A stretch of 64,000 nucleotides of DNA from Actinoplanes derwentensis (lineage in GTDB: Bacteria; Actinomycetota; Actinomycetes; Mycobacteriales; Micromonosporaceae). Location of the stretch: the NCBI RefSeq assembly GCF_900104725.1, contig NZ_LT629758.1:3906001-3970000 (forward strand). Reading direction: 5' to 3'. Position 1 is the stretch's first letter, and each line of letters begins with the position of its first letter. Shown in pieces: positions 23,817 to 30,935 of this stretch. The position numbers were made by a program, and so were the translations under genes. The notes below the pieces were generated by a model. It worked only from the letters and a program-made list of their open reading frames with translations, was not told the origin of the DNA and did no database searches.

Positions 23817-24536
23817 CTATCGGGCATCCAGCACGATGACGGTTACGTTGTCCTTACCTCCACCATCCAGTGCGAGAGCGATTAGCCGTTCGACGCAGTC
23901 CCATGGCGAGCACTTGGAGACGAGGGCTTCTTCGATCGCCTGAATCGGAACGTACGAACTCAGACCGTCAGAGCAGAGCAATAGCCGGTCGCCGGGGTAC
24001 AGCTCAAGGAGGCTGATGTCCGGCGACCGGCCGTCCTTCCTGCCGTCGAGGAAACGCGTAAGCTTCTCGCCGAGTTGCGGGACTGCATCGACATGCGCTA
24101 GCAGATGCCGATATACGTGGTCCTCACTGATCTGCCGGAGGGTCGGCGCCTGGCCTCCCTCTCGCCGAAGTAGGTAGGCCCTGGAGTCGCCGATATTGGC
24201 CAATGCGACTTCACCCTCGGCCTGGAGGATCGCCACCACGGTCGTACCCATCCCTGCAAGTGCAGGCTCCGCAGCAATGCGTTGACGGATGGCGTCGTCG
24301 GCCGCGTATACGGCACGTCCCAATGCGTCCGCTACTTCGGATACCGAAACTGACCGGTCGTACTCCGCGAACGCTTCGACCGCAGTAGCGCTAGCGATGT
24401 CACCGGCGACATGGCCGCCCAGCCCATCGGCGACAACGAACAGCCGACGTCCCTGGTAGTAGCTGTCCTCATTGCGCTTGCGGACGAGCCCTACATGGGT
24501 TCCACTCGCCACCGTGAGTTCCAGGTGGTTGCCCAT
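23817..24536 (-). CDS. PP2C-family Ser/Thr protein phosphatase (AICE cargo)
   Basis: 239 aa, a complete PPM/PP2C domain with all metal-site blocks: RKRNEDSYY (about 19-27), VVADGLGGHVAGD (about 34-46), ALANIGDSRAYLLRR, LLLCSDGLSSYV and DNVTVIVLDA at the end. It removes phosphate from Ser/Thr using two Mn/Mg ions and is cytoplasmic (no membrane helix). It starts 2 nt after the stop of the GntR gene, so the two are one operon. No Ser/Thr kinase is encoded in the element; it would act on host-kinase substrates or on the neighbouring membrane protein. Found in AICEs rarely enough to be treated as cargo. Confidence 0.9.
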   Translation of the reverse strand: MGNHLELTVASGTHVGLVRKRNEDSYYQGRRLFVVADGLGGHVAGDIASATAVEAFAEYDRSVSVSEVADALGRAVYAADDAIRQRIAAEPALAGMGTTVVAILQAEGEVALANIGDSRAYLLRREGGQAPTLRQISEDHVYRHLLAHVDAVPQLGEKLTRFLDGRKDGRSPDISLLELYPGDRLLLCSDGLSSYVPIQAIEEALVSKCSPWDCVERLIALALDGGGKDNVTVIVLDAR

Positions 24537-24538
24537 GC

Positions 24539-25342
24539 TCAGCTGCCCTGACTTTCGGGATCGGGCCAGGGATCATTAGCGTCGCCCTCGCGATGGAGGA
24601 CGTGAAACGTCTCCACGCGGTCACTGGCAACGACGTATTCGGTGACCTCAACGGGCTTGTCATCGGCGCCCGACGTGCCCACCCGAATGATCTCCAGGAC
24701 TGGGAGGCTTGTCGGGATCTCCAGGAGTGCGGCCTCGTCCTTGGTGGGCATCCGTGCCCGGTGGATCTCCATCCACTTGATGGGCCAGTGTCCCGCCTTC
24801 TCGATCTGGTAGAGCCACTCCCCCGCGCGTGGGTTGGCATCGACATGGGCGACGGCGTCGGCAACTCGGGGGTGGATCCAGGAGATGTTGATTTGGAACG
24901 GCGCCTCGGCCTGCGGTCCCGTAACGCGGAATCGACGGGGTACCTCGGTGCCGGGCTCGACGCCGAGGAGCTTCGCAAGGCGGGGGTCCTCCAGCCGCGC
25001 GGGAGTGTTGTCCGCCTTGCCGTGGCGCACCCATACTTCTTGGCTGCTGGCCGACGGGAACGAATACCCGGTGGCGTGCTCGTTGCGCTTGACTAGGTCA
25101 CCACGAGGCCGGCGGGGGCGCATGGTGCCGTATCGAACGGCGATCCCTCTGCCCTGAACGGCCCATACGTAGCCCTCGGTCTCTAGGAGCGCGATGGCCC
25201 GGCCGACGGTGTCGCGGTTAGCGCTGTACTCCGTCGCTAGATCATCCAGCCGGGGCAGACGCGTCCCGGGCTCCCACTCGTTGGCCTCGATGCGTTGCCG
25301 CAGCTGTGCCGCGATGTCCCGAAACCGCGAATGAACAGGCAC
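24539..25342 (-). CDS. GntR-family (HutC-type) regulator of the AICE
   Basis: 267 aa from GTG 25342, with GGAGGG six bases ahead. A longer in-frame start at 25384 would put an operator inside the coding region and is unlikely. Winged helix at about 3-70: FRDIAAQLRQRIEANEWEPGTRLPRLDDLATEYSANRDTVGRAI, GYVWAVQGRGIAV. The C-terminal UTRA ligand domain covers about 95-255 (PRRFRVTGPQAEAPFQINISWI, SLPVLEIIRVG, VEVTEYVVASDRVETFHV). GntR proteins such as KorSA control replication and transfer of pSAM2-like AICEs. Three palindromes sit between this gene and the divergent transfer operon, indicating self- and tra-repression. Confidence 0.88.
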   Translation of the reverse strand: MPVHSRFRDIAAQLRQRIEANEWEPGTRLPRLDDLATEYSANRDTVGRAIALLETEGYVWAVQGRGIAVRYGTMRPRRPRGDLVKRNEHATGYSFPSASSQEVWVRHGKADNTPARLEDPRLAKLLGVEPGTEVPRRFRVTGPQAEAPFQINISWIHPRVADAVAHVDANPRAGEWLYQIEKAGHWPIKWMEIHRARMPTKDEAALLEIPTSLPVLEIIRVGTSGADDKPVEVTEYVVASDRVETFHVLHREGDANDPWPDPESQGS

Positions 25343-25358
25343 GCCGCACCCTCCCCCT

Positions 25359-25435
25359 GATTGTCCCAAGACAATCCTTGACATCTGAGCTCGATTGTCC
25401 CCACACTATCGCTGAGTGATTGTCCCAAGACAATC
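25359..25435. promoter_or_regulatory. Three GntR operators between gntR and transfer operon
   Basis: GATTGTCCCAAGACAATC (7-bp arms, 4-bp centre) occurs perfectly at 25359-25376 and 25418-25435. A degenerate copy at 25393-25410 keeps 15 of 18 bases. A TTGACA at 25378-25383 lies between the first two and may be the -35 of the rightward transfer promoter, with the middle site covering its spacer. Confidence 0.8.
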
Positions 25436-25468
25436 GCGTACACCCTGATTGGGCGTGGAGGTGAGGTA

Positions 25469-26347
25469 GTGGCAAAAGGGATGTTCAGTGCGGCTCCGGT
25501 GGGGGCGGTGACGCTGGTGGAGACGCCGGTGTCGCAGTGGTACGTGAAGATGGCGCGGCTGGCGTTCATCTGTGTGGGCCTCGGCTGCGGTGTTGCCGTG
25601 TCTGCGGTGGCGTCGGCGTTCGTGGCGCTGTGGATGGCGCTGGGGTTCGGCGTCGGCGCTGGTCTGGTGCTCGGCTTCGTATCGGCGCTGGTGGTGCGGG
25701 CGTGGCCGGTGTTGCGGGTGTTGTGGTGGTGGTCTCTGGAGATTGCTGTCGCATCGCTGCTGCTGGCTGGCGTGTCTCTGCTGGCCCGGGTGTGGCCGTG
25801 GTGGTTGGCGCTCGCGGCCGTGATGGTTCTGGTGGCCGGCGTTCTGCTTGTCGGTCCGGTGCGGCGGTTTGTATTCGCGTGGTCGTGGTGTGTGGTGGAT
25901 CGTCACCGGCTGCGGCTGTGTTTCGCGCAGCTGGTCCGTGGGTCGGGTCAGGGTGGTTCGCGGCCGTTGCAGGTGCCGCTGATGTTGTGGGCGCGTCCGA
26001 CTCTCGCTGGTGAGCGGGTGTGGGTGTGGCTGCGGCCGGGCCTGGCGCTGGAGGACTTGGACGGTAAGACGACCCGGATCGCGGTGGCCTGTTTCGGGGC
26101 CAGTCTGGTTCGGGTGTCTCGTGCCCGGCAGAACCTGTCGGCGCTGGTGCGGGTGGACGTGACACGTCGTGACCCGTTGACCGGCATGGTGCCGTCGCCG
26201 TTGTCCGCGCTGCTCGGCGGCTCGGACACGTACGACGAACTTGCGGATGTGCCGGTGTCTCCGGCCGTGCCGCTGGTCGGCCTGGACCTGGCCGACGTTC
26301 CCGAACAACCCGCTCCCGAACCGCCTCGTGGCGGTGGTCGCCGGTGA
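25469..26347 (+). CDS. TraB-type translocase, separate N-terminal membrane half
   Basis: 292 aa, GTG start after GGAGGTGAGG. Four hydrophobic helices lie between about 28 and 135 (LAFICVGLGCGVAVSAVASAFVALW, GFGVGAGLVLGFVSALVV, IAVASLLLAGVSLLARVWPWWLALAAVMVLVAGVLLV). A soluble alpha/beta segment follows: RVWVWLRPGLALEDLDGKTTRIAVACFGASLVRVSR...RVDVTRRDPL. That order (membrane helices, then a domain scanning like the region before the motor in Streptomyces TraB/FtsK-type proteins) matches the N-terminal half of such translocases, but no ATPase follows. The motor is the gene at 27195. First gene of the transfer operon, under the GntR sites. Confidence 0.7.
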   Translation: MAKGMFSAAPVGAVTLVETPVSQWYVKMARLAFICVGLGCGVAVSAVASAFVALWMALGFGVGAGLVLGFVSALVVRAWPVLRVLWWWSLEIAVASLLLAGVSLLARVWPWWLALAAVMVLVAGVLLVGPVRRFVFAWSWCVVDRHRLRLCFAQLVRGSGQGGSRPLQVPLMLWARPTLAGERVWVWLRPGLALEDLDGKTTRIAVACFGASLVRVSRARQNLSALVRVDVTRRDPLTGMVPSPLSALLGGSDTYDELADVPVSPAVPLVGLDLADVPEQPAPEPPRGGGRR

Positions 26348-26401
26348 CCGGCGTCCGGGTGTGGGTGGCGTATCCCTCTTTCCGTAAGGAGTAAGGCAGT
26401 C

Positions 26402-26857
26402 ATGGCTGGAGAAACCCAGATCACCGTCATCGGCAACCTGACCGGTGACCCCGAGGTCACCTTCCTGAACAGCGGCCCGGCGCGGGCTAAGTTCACCGTC
26501 GCGTCGACGCCTCGGTACCTGGACCGTGAGTCCGGGCAGTGGAAGGACGGCGAGCCGCTGTTCCTGAACTGCACGGCGTGGCGGGAGCTGGCGTCGAACG
26601 TGGTCGCGTCGCTGAGCAAGGGCAGCCGGGTGATCGTTGTCGGCCGGTTGAAGCAGTCTCGTTGGGAGACCGACGAGGGCGAGAAGCGGTCGGCGTACGG
26701 CGTGGAGGTCGACGAGATCGGCCCGTCGCTGCGGTTCGCGTCGGCGAAAGTCGTCAAGGCGACCCGCTCGAAGGGCGGTGACGGCTTCGTTCCGGAGTCG
26801 GCGCCGGACAGCCCGTGGGACAGCACCAAGGTCGCGGTCGGGGCGGAGGGGTTCTGA
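26402..26857 (+). CDS. ssb: Single-stranded DNA-binding protein
   Basis: 151 aa. An OB-fold of the bacterial SSB family occupies about 1-112: ETQITVIGNLTGDPEVTFLNSG, AKFTVASTPRYLDRESGQWKDGEPLFLNCTAWRELA, SKGSRVIVVGRLKQSRWETDEGEKRSAYGVEVDEIGPSL. It would coat the single strand made by rolling-circle replication. The C-terminus ends in WDSTKVAVGAEGF instead of the usual acidic DDDPPF-type tip that recruits host repair proteins. AAGGAG precedes the ATG. The stop overlaps the next start (TGATG). Confidence 0.93.
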   Translation: MAGETQITVIGNLTGDPEVTFLNSGPARAKFTVASTPRYLDRESGQWKDGEPLFLNCTAWRELASNVVASLSKGSRVIVVGRLKQSRWETDEGEKRSAYGVEVDEIGPSLRFASAKVVKATRSKGGDGFVPESAPDSPWDSTKVAVGAEGF

Positions 26858-27195
26858 TGGACTCCACCCGCTACGGCGACATGTTCGCCGGTGGCTGCGA
26901 CGGTGCGATGCTGACACCGATCTGGCGGGGCGCAATGCTCGCCACCACGGTCGACGACACCGAACCGGTGATGGTCGACTTCACGGCCGCGTGCCGGGCA
27001 CTGACAGACCCGGACCGGGTGCCGGTGATGGAGCACGGCCCGTATCAGGGCTGGCTGCTGGTTCCGGCTCCGCGTGAATGTCCCCGGGACTCGGTGCTGC
27101 TGTCGCCGGACGGGCACGTCGCGATCCGTCTGGAGCTGGCCGATCTGCTGACGGCCCACTGGTCGCAGCAGGCGGACGGGCGGGAGGACCGCTGA
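26857..27195 (+). CDS. Small AICE protein of unknown function
   Basis: 112 aa from ATG 26857, overlapping the ssb stop; its own stop overlaps the ATG of the motor gene, so translation of all three is likely coupled. Sequence: acidic, no membrane helix, with MLTPIWRGAMLATTVDDTEPVMVDFTAA and VLLSPDGHVAIRLELADLL. I recognise no domain. Its place between SSB and translocase suggests a DNA-processing or transfer accessory role. Confidence 0.65.
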   Translation: MDSTRYGDMFAGGCDGAMLTPIWRGAMLATTVDDTEPVMVDFTAACRALTDPDRVPVMEHGPYQGWLLVPAPRECPRDSVLLSPDGHVAIRLELADLLTAHWSQQADGREDR

Positions 27196-28049
27196 TGTCC
27201 GCGACGGTGCCGCATCCGACCGCGCTACGGCCGGGTAAGGCGCTGTCCATCTTCGACCCGGTGTTCATCGGGATCGACGAGTTCGGCCAGCCGGTGTACC
27301 TACCGATGATCTACCGCAACATTCTGATCGGTGGAGAGCCGGGGGCGGGCAAGTCGGGCCTGCTCAACGGCGTGGTGGCGCATGCGGTGTGTTCGATGGA
27401 CTGCAAGCTGGTGCTGTTCGACGGCAAGCAGGTCGAACTCGGGCAGTGGCGTGACTGCGCGGACGTGTTCGTCGGTCCGAAGCTGGAGCAGGCGCTGAGC
27501 GTGCTGCGCAGGTTGCAGGTCATGATGGACCGCCGGTACACGTATCTGCTGGCGTGTAAACGCCGGAAGATCACCCCGCGTGACGCGTTCCTGCCGTACG
27601 TCGTGGCGATCGATGAGATCGCGTACTTCTCGGCCACGATCGGTAAAAAGACCGACCGTGAAGAGTTCGCGTCCCTGCTACGGGACCTGGTAGCCCGGGG
27701 CCGTGCCGTCGGGATCATCGTGGTCGCGGCGACACAACGGCCGTCGTCGGACATTATTCCGACCTCGCTGCGGGACCTGTTCGCGTGGCGCTATGCCGGC
27801 CGCTGCACCAACGACAGCTCGTCCGACATCGTGCTCGGACACGGCTGGGCGCAGAAAGGCTGGTCGGCCAACACCATCTCCCCGACCAATCCTGGTGCGG
27901 GTCTGCTGATCGCTGAGAACGGCAGCCCCCGCATGGTCAAGGTCGCCTACCTCGACGACAACACCTGTGCGCGGATCGCCCGTCACGCGGCCGACCTGCG
28001 CGCTGACGACCGGGACACGCCCGTGCGCCACCTGGCGTTCGCGGCCTGA
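27195..28049 (+). CDS. FtsK/TraB-type DNA translocase motor (ATPase half)
   Basis: 284 aa. RecA-like motor of the FtsK/SpoIIIE family: Walker A GEPGAGKS at residues 47-54, VLFDGKQVELGQW, Walker B VVAIDEIAYF with Asp140/Glu141, RDLVARGRAVGIIVVAATQRPSSDIIPTSLRDLF and WRYAGRCTNDSSSDIVLG. It pumps double-stranded element DNA between hyphal cells in AICE conjugation. There is no membrane segment and no C-terminal gamma-like winged helix is obvious; the anchoring half is apparently the separate protein encoded at 25469. ATG overlaps the preceding stop. Confidence 0.9.
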   Translation: MSATVPHPTALRPGKALSIFDPVFIGIDEFGQPVYLPMIYRNILIGGEPGAGKSGLLNGVVAHAVCSMDCKLVLFDGKQVELGQWRDCADVFVGPKLEQALSVLRRLQVMMDRRYTYLLACKRRKITPRDAFLPYVVAIDEIAYFSATIGKKTDREEFASLLRDLVARGRAVGIIVVAATQRPSSDIIPTSLRDLFAWRYAGRCTNDSSSDIVLGHGWAQKGWSANTISPTNPGAGLLIAENGSPRMVKVAYLDDNTCARIARHAADLRADDRDTPVRHLAFAA

Positions 28050-28121
28050 CCGTCGCCCTAGACCTCCCGAACTCTTCGGGACGGAAACCCTCATCCCTTC
28101 ATCTCTGATGGGAGGCCTTCG

Positions 28122-28508
28122 ATGGCCCGAACCAACCGCAACAACCTGCCGGTCCCGGTACCGGCTCCCCGGATCGTCTACATCCCGGACCCGACGATGC
28201 AGGCCGACCTGGAGAGGCTGACGACCAGCCAGCTCCACACCCGCCGCGCTCAGCAGGCCGCGATGTACCAGATCTGGAAAGAACGCAAGGACCGGATCGA
28301 CGAGCAGGACCGTAAGGCCCGGCGCTTCTGGTCCAGCTTCGGCGCGGTGATCGGCTTCGCGTTTCTCGGCCTGGTCGGCCTCGTCGGCTGGTGGCTGTGG
28401 ACCGTCGTCGGTCTCGGCATCCTCGCGCTCCCGGTACTGCTGGCCGGTGCCACGGCGACCGCTGTCGGCGGTCACCGCTGCATCACCATCGTGCAGCACA
28501 TGCACTGA
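28122..28508 (+). CDS. Spd-like small membrane protein
   Basis: 128 aa. A charged N-terminal helix (MQADLERLTTSQLHTRRAQQAAMYQIWKERKDRIDEQDRKARR) is followed by two close transmembrane helices (FWSSFGAVIGFAFLGLVGLVGWWLW and VVGLGILALPVLLAGATATAVGG). Small proteins of this layout follow tra in Streptomyces plasmids and AICEs and are linked to spreading within the mycelium (Spd). The link here is by position and topology only. GGGAGG precedes the ATG. Confidence 0.6.
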   Translation: MARTNRNNLPVPVPAPRIVYIPDPTMQADLERLTTSQLHTRRAQQAAMYQIWKERKDRIDEQDRKARRFWSSFGAVIGFAFLGLVGLVGWWLWTVVGLGILALPVLLAGATATAVGGHRCITIVQHMH

Positions 28509-28612
28509 CCAGCACTCAAGTCAAGCGGTCGACATCAGGACTCACCGACCAAAGCGATACCTGATGCCGCCGCCCTGAACACCCACCCGATCCATCGGAA
28601 GGAGTAGGCACG

Positions 28613-29470
28613 ATGAACCCTACCCAAAAACAGGGCGGACACGTCCCTGAGCTCAACCAGCAGGACCGCTTCGAGCTGACCGAACAGGGTCACCGGTACC
28701 TGGACTACACGTCTGACGAGCTGGACAGGTTCCGGACGCTGTGCGAGAAGTACGACGCCGACCGGGCCGAGGGCCACGGCGAGCGACTGCTCGACGCGTA
28801 CGCCGCTCACCACGAGACGGCGGACAGCCGTGAGGTTCTGGGCGACGGCGATGAGCCGGGTTCGGTGCCGAGCGTGCTGCGGTCGGCTGCTGTGTACCTG
28901 CAGCGGCACGGCTGGATCCAGGGTGCCTACTACGACGCCACGTGCGGGGTGTTCACCCCGCCGACGTGCATGGTCGGCGCGATCGGCATGGCCTGCTACG
29001 GCGGCCCGGTCGACGCTCCGGCGCAGATGTTCGACGAGCCCGGCTTCGCCGAGTTCGAGCAGGCGGTGCTGCACCTGGACCGGTACCTGCTGGTCCACCA
29101 CGGCGTGGAGGCCTACGCCTTCAACGACACGCGGGGCCGCACCACCGCCGAGGTCATCGACGCGCTCCGCAGGGCGGCCGACGTGCCGTCCGGGGAGCTG
29201 ATCGAGGCTCTGCGGGCGATCGACGAGATGGACGACCGCCTGGCCGAGTCCGGCCTCACCTTCGAGCAGGTCATCATCCTGCTCCAGAGTTCGGACGAGA
29301 CCGTGCAGTCCAGCGATCTGCCGGATGACGACGGGCAGGCCGGGTTCAGCGAGTGCCTGCTCTGCGGGGCTCCCGGTGGCTACCCGTACTGCATGGGAGC
29401 CTTCGGCGGTCAGCTGCCCTGCGTTGCCGTGGTCGAGGCCAGCAACCTCGGTGGCGGTGACGTTCGATGA
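28613..29470 (+). CDS. DUF6197-like AICE protein
   Basis: 285 aa. The middle carries the DUF6197 pattern: SVPSVLRSAAVYLQRHGWIQGAYYDATCGVFTPPTCMVGAIGMA (conserved HGW-xGAY and C-xxGAI). The N-terminal 50 residues are charged. Near the C-terminus is a possible zinc-binding CLLCGAPGGYPYC. The family occurs on many actinomycete mobile elements and its function is unknown. GGAAGGAG precedes the ATG; the stop overlaps the next start. Confidence 0.7.
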   Translation: MNPTQKQGGHVPELNQQDRFELTEQGHRYLDYTSDELDRFRTLCEKYDADRAEGHGERLLDAYAAHHETADSREVLGDGDEPGSVPSVLRSAAVYLQRHGWIQGAYYDATCGVFTPPTCMVGAIGMACYGGPVDAPAQMFDEPGFAEFEQAVLHLDRYLLVHHGVEAYAFNDTRGRTTAEVIDALRRAADVPSGELIEALRAIDEMDDRLAESGLTFEQVIILLQSSDETVQSSDLPDDDGQAGFSECLLCGAPGGYPYCMGAFGGQLPCVAVVEASNLGGGDVR

Positions 29471-29763
29471 GTAAGAACACCGTCAAGCGTCCCTTGACGC
29501 ACCAGCGCCGTACCCGGGGGTCGCGTCTGCGTCTTCCGGTCATGGTGGCGCTGCTGGTGTGGTTCCTGTCCGGTCGTCCGCTCGACGGGCGCCGTCACAG
29601 CGACTGCACGTTCTGGACTGCGGGAACCCGCCGTGTCGGCCGTCCCAGCTACCTGATCACCTTCCGGTGGTGGGCGCTGGCGGCCGGATGGCAGCGGCTC
29701 GGCCTGCGGCTCACCGCTGTCGCGGTGCTGTCGATGGCCGTGGTGGGGGTGGTCGCACGATGA
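29467..29763 (+). CDS. Small membrane protein of the AICE
   Basis: 98 aa, ATG overlapping the previous stop (ATGA), and its own stop overlapping the next ATG. Two hydrophobic stretches (LPVMVALLVWFLSG; LTAVAVLSMAVVGVVA) sit in a very basic protein. No recognised family; possibly an Spd-type protein. Its first codons contain the second copy of the GTCAAG-N5-CTTGAC palindrome. Confidence 0.55.
   Translation: MSKNTVKRPLTHQRRTRGSRLRLPVMVALLVWFLSGRPLDGRRHSDCTFWTAGTRRVGRPSYLITFRWWALAAGWQRLGLRLTAVAVLSMAVVGVVAR
29481..29499. promoter_or_regulatory. Palindrome copy 2, GTCAAG-N5-CTTGAC family
   Basis: CGTCAAG-N5-CTTGACG (loop CGTCC), inside codons 5-11 of the small membrane gene starting at 29467. 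Confidence 0.45.
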
Positions 29764-30425
29764 CCGGTAAACCCTCGACCCCGCGCAAGCGTGCCTCCCG
29801 GCAGACCGAGACCGCCGAGTTCGACGCGTTCGCGCGCCGGATCCTGCGGGCGTACTCCCGCCGCGTCGCCGCCGGTGACGTGGAGGCCCTGGCCTCGCTG
29901 AGCACCCTGGCCGTCGAGCTGGACGTCGTGACGCGTCTGGCCGTGGCCGGTCTGCGGGCTAAGCCGTACTCCTACTCCTGGGACGAGATCGCCCGTCGGC
30001 TTGGCGTGTCCAAGCAGGCTGCCCAGCAGCGCTACGGCGAACGAACCTCCTCCCGCAACGCCCTGGACTCCCGGCTTCTGCACGCGGGTTTGGGCGTGTC
30101 CGTGGCGACCCTCGTGCAGGTGTTCGCTGATCACCACCCTGGTAGCCCCGCAGCATCGTGCTGCCCGGGCTGCGGCTTCCGCTATCCCGACAACGTCCTC
30201 GACTGCCCCACGAACGCCACCGTGCGTCCGCTGCTGCTGCGGCGGCGTGGAGAGGACAAGACGGCGGTAGCCCGACTGTCCCCCGACCAACGCGCTGACC
30301 TGCACAACCCGAAGTCCCGCACCCGGCGGGCGACGGTTCGGCAGGCAGCCAACGACATGCCGAGTCCGAACCGGAACACAGCTCTACCCCTGTTCCCTAT
30401 CCACGGAGAGGACCCGGCGCGATGA
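29760..30425 (+). CDS. HTH and zinc-ribbon-like AICE protein
   Basis: 221 aa from ATG 29760 (longer in-frame starts lie inside the upstream gene). Helical N-terminus with TAEFDAFARRILRAYSRRVAAGDVEAL; a helix-turn-helix of sigma-factor region-4 type, YSWDEIARRLGVSKQAAQQRYG (about 75-95); then CCPGCGFRYPDNVLDCP, a probable metal-binding Cys cluster. Similar proteins occur in Streptomyces and Micromonospora elements as putative regulators. Tightly coupled at both ends (4-nt overlaps). Confidence 0.65.
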   Translation: MTGKPSTPRKRASRQTETAEFDAFARRILRAYSRRVAAGDVEALASLSTLAVELDVVTRLAVAGLRAKPYSYSWDEIARRLGVSKQAAQQRYGERTSSRNALDSRLLHAGLGVSVATLVQVFADHHPGSPAASCCPGCGFRYPDNVLDCPTNATVRPLLLRRRGEDKTAVARLSPDQRADLHNPKSRTRRATVRQAANDMPSPNRNTALPLFPIHGEDPAR

Positions 30426-30922
30426 CCGACACCAACATGACCACCTACGAGGACAGCAACACCGTCCCGGAGAAGATCGCCGAAGTGCAGACCCAGATCG
30501 CCCGGGCCGACACGAAGGCATCCATCCTGACCGGTCTGTCCCTCGGGGCACTGACCGGCGGTGCCGCACTGGCGGGCAAAGCCCACCTTCACGGACTCTC
30601 CCTGGCGGCTGCTGTCGCCACCGCCGTCCTGATCGGTGCGGCGACCCTGCTGCTCGGTGCGGCCATCCGGCCGGCACTCGGCGGCAGTTTCGGGTTCATG
30701 CACTGGGCGTCCGCGCCCTCGGCCGTACTCCTGTACGCCGAGCTGAACCGCGCGGCCTACGACGGCACGGATGAAGGCCGACGCTTCGAACAGGTCGCCT
30801 ACCTCCGCCTACTGGCCCAGTCCGCCCGCCGCAAATACCAGCGGGTGCGTCTGGCCGTCGACCTGCTCGGCGTCGCCGTTGGCCTCGCCGTGCTCACCGC
30901 GCTCCTCTCGGCTCTGGACTGA
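30422..30922 (+). CDS. PycTM-like (Pycsar effector-domain) membrane protein
   Basis: 166 aa. The pattern of the Pycsar transmembrane effector family is visible: an amphipathic start KIAEVQTQIARADTKASILTGLSLGAL, a second helix LAAAVATAVLIGAATLLLGAAIRP, then VLLYAELNR...RRFEQVAYLRLLAQSARRKYQRVRLAVDLLGVAVGLAVLTALL with the conserved Ky-x-x-v-x-A near the last helix. In Pycsar defence, cyclic-UMP/CMP-triggered PycTM permeabilises the membrane. No cyclase gene lies nearby, and many actinomycete elements carry such solo proteins annotated as plasmid transfer proteins, so a transfer (Spd) role is equally likely. Confidence 0.65.
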   Translation: MTDTNMTTYEDSNTVPEKIAEVQTQIARADTKASILTGLSLGALTGGAALAGKAHLHGLSLAAAVATAVLIGAATLLLGAAIRPALGGSFGFMHWASAPSAVLLYAELNRAAYDGTDEGRRFEQVAYLRLLAQSARRKYQRVRLAVDLLGVAVGLAVLTALLSALD

Positions 30923-30935
30923 CGGGAGACACGCG

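Noticed and set aside
30422..30922. A complete Pycsar defence operon
   Set aside because: Only the membrane effector-like protein is present; neither neighbour nor any other gene in the element resembles a pyrimidine cyclase.
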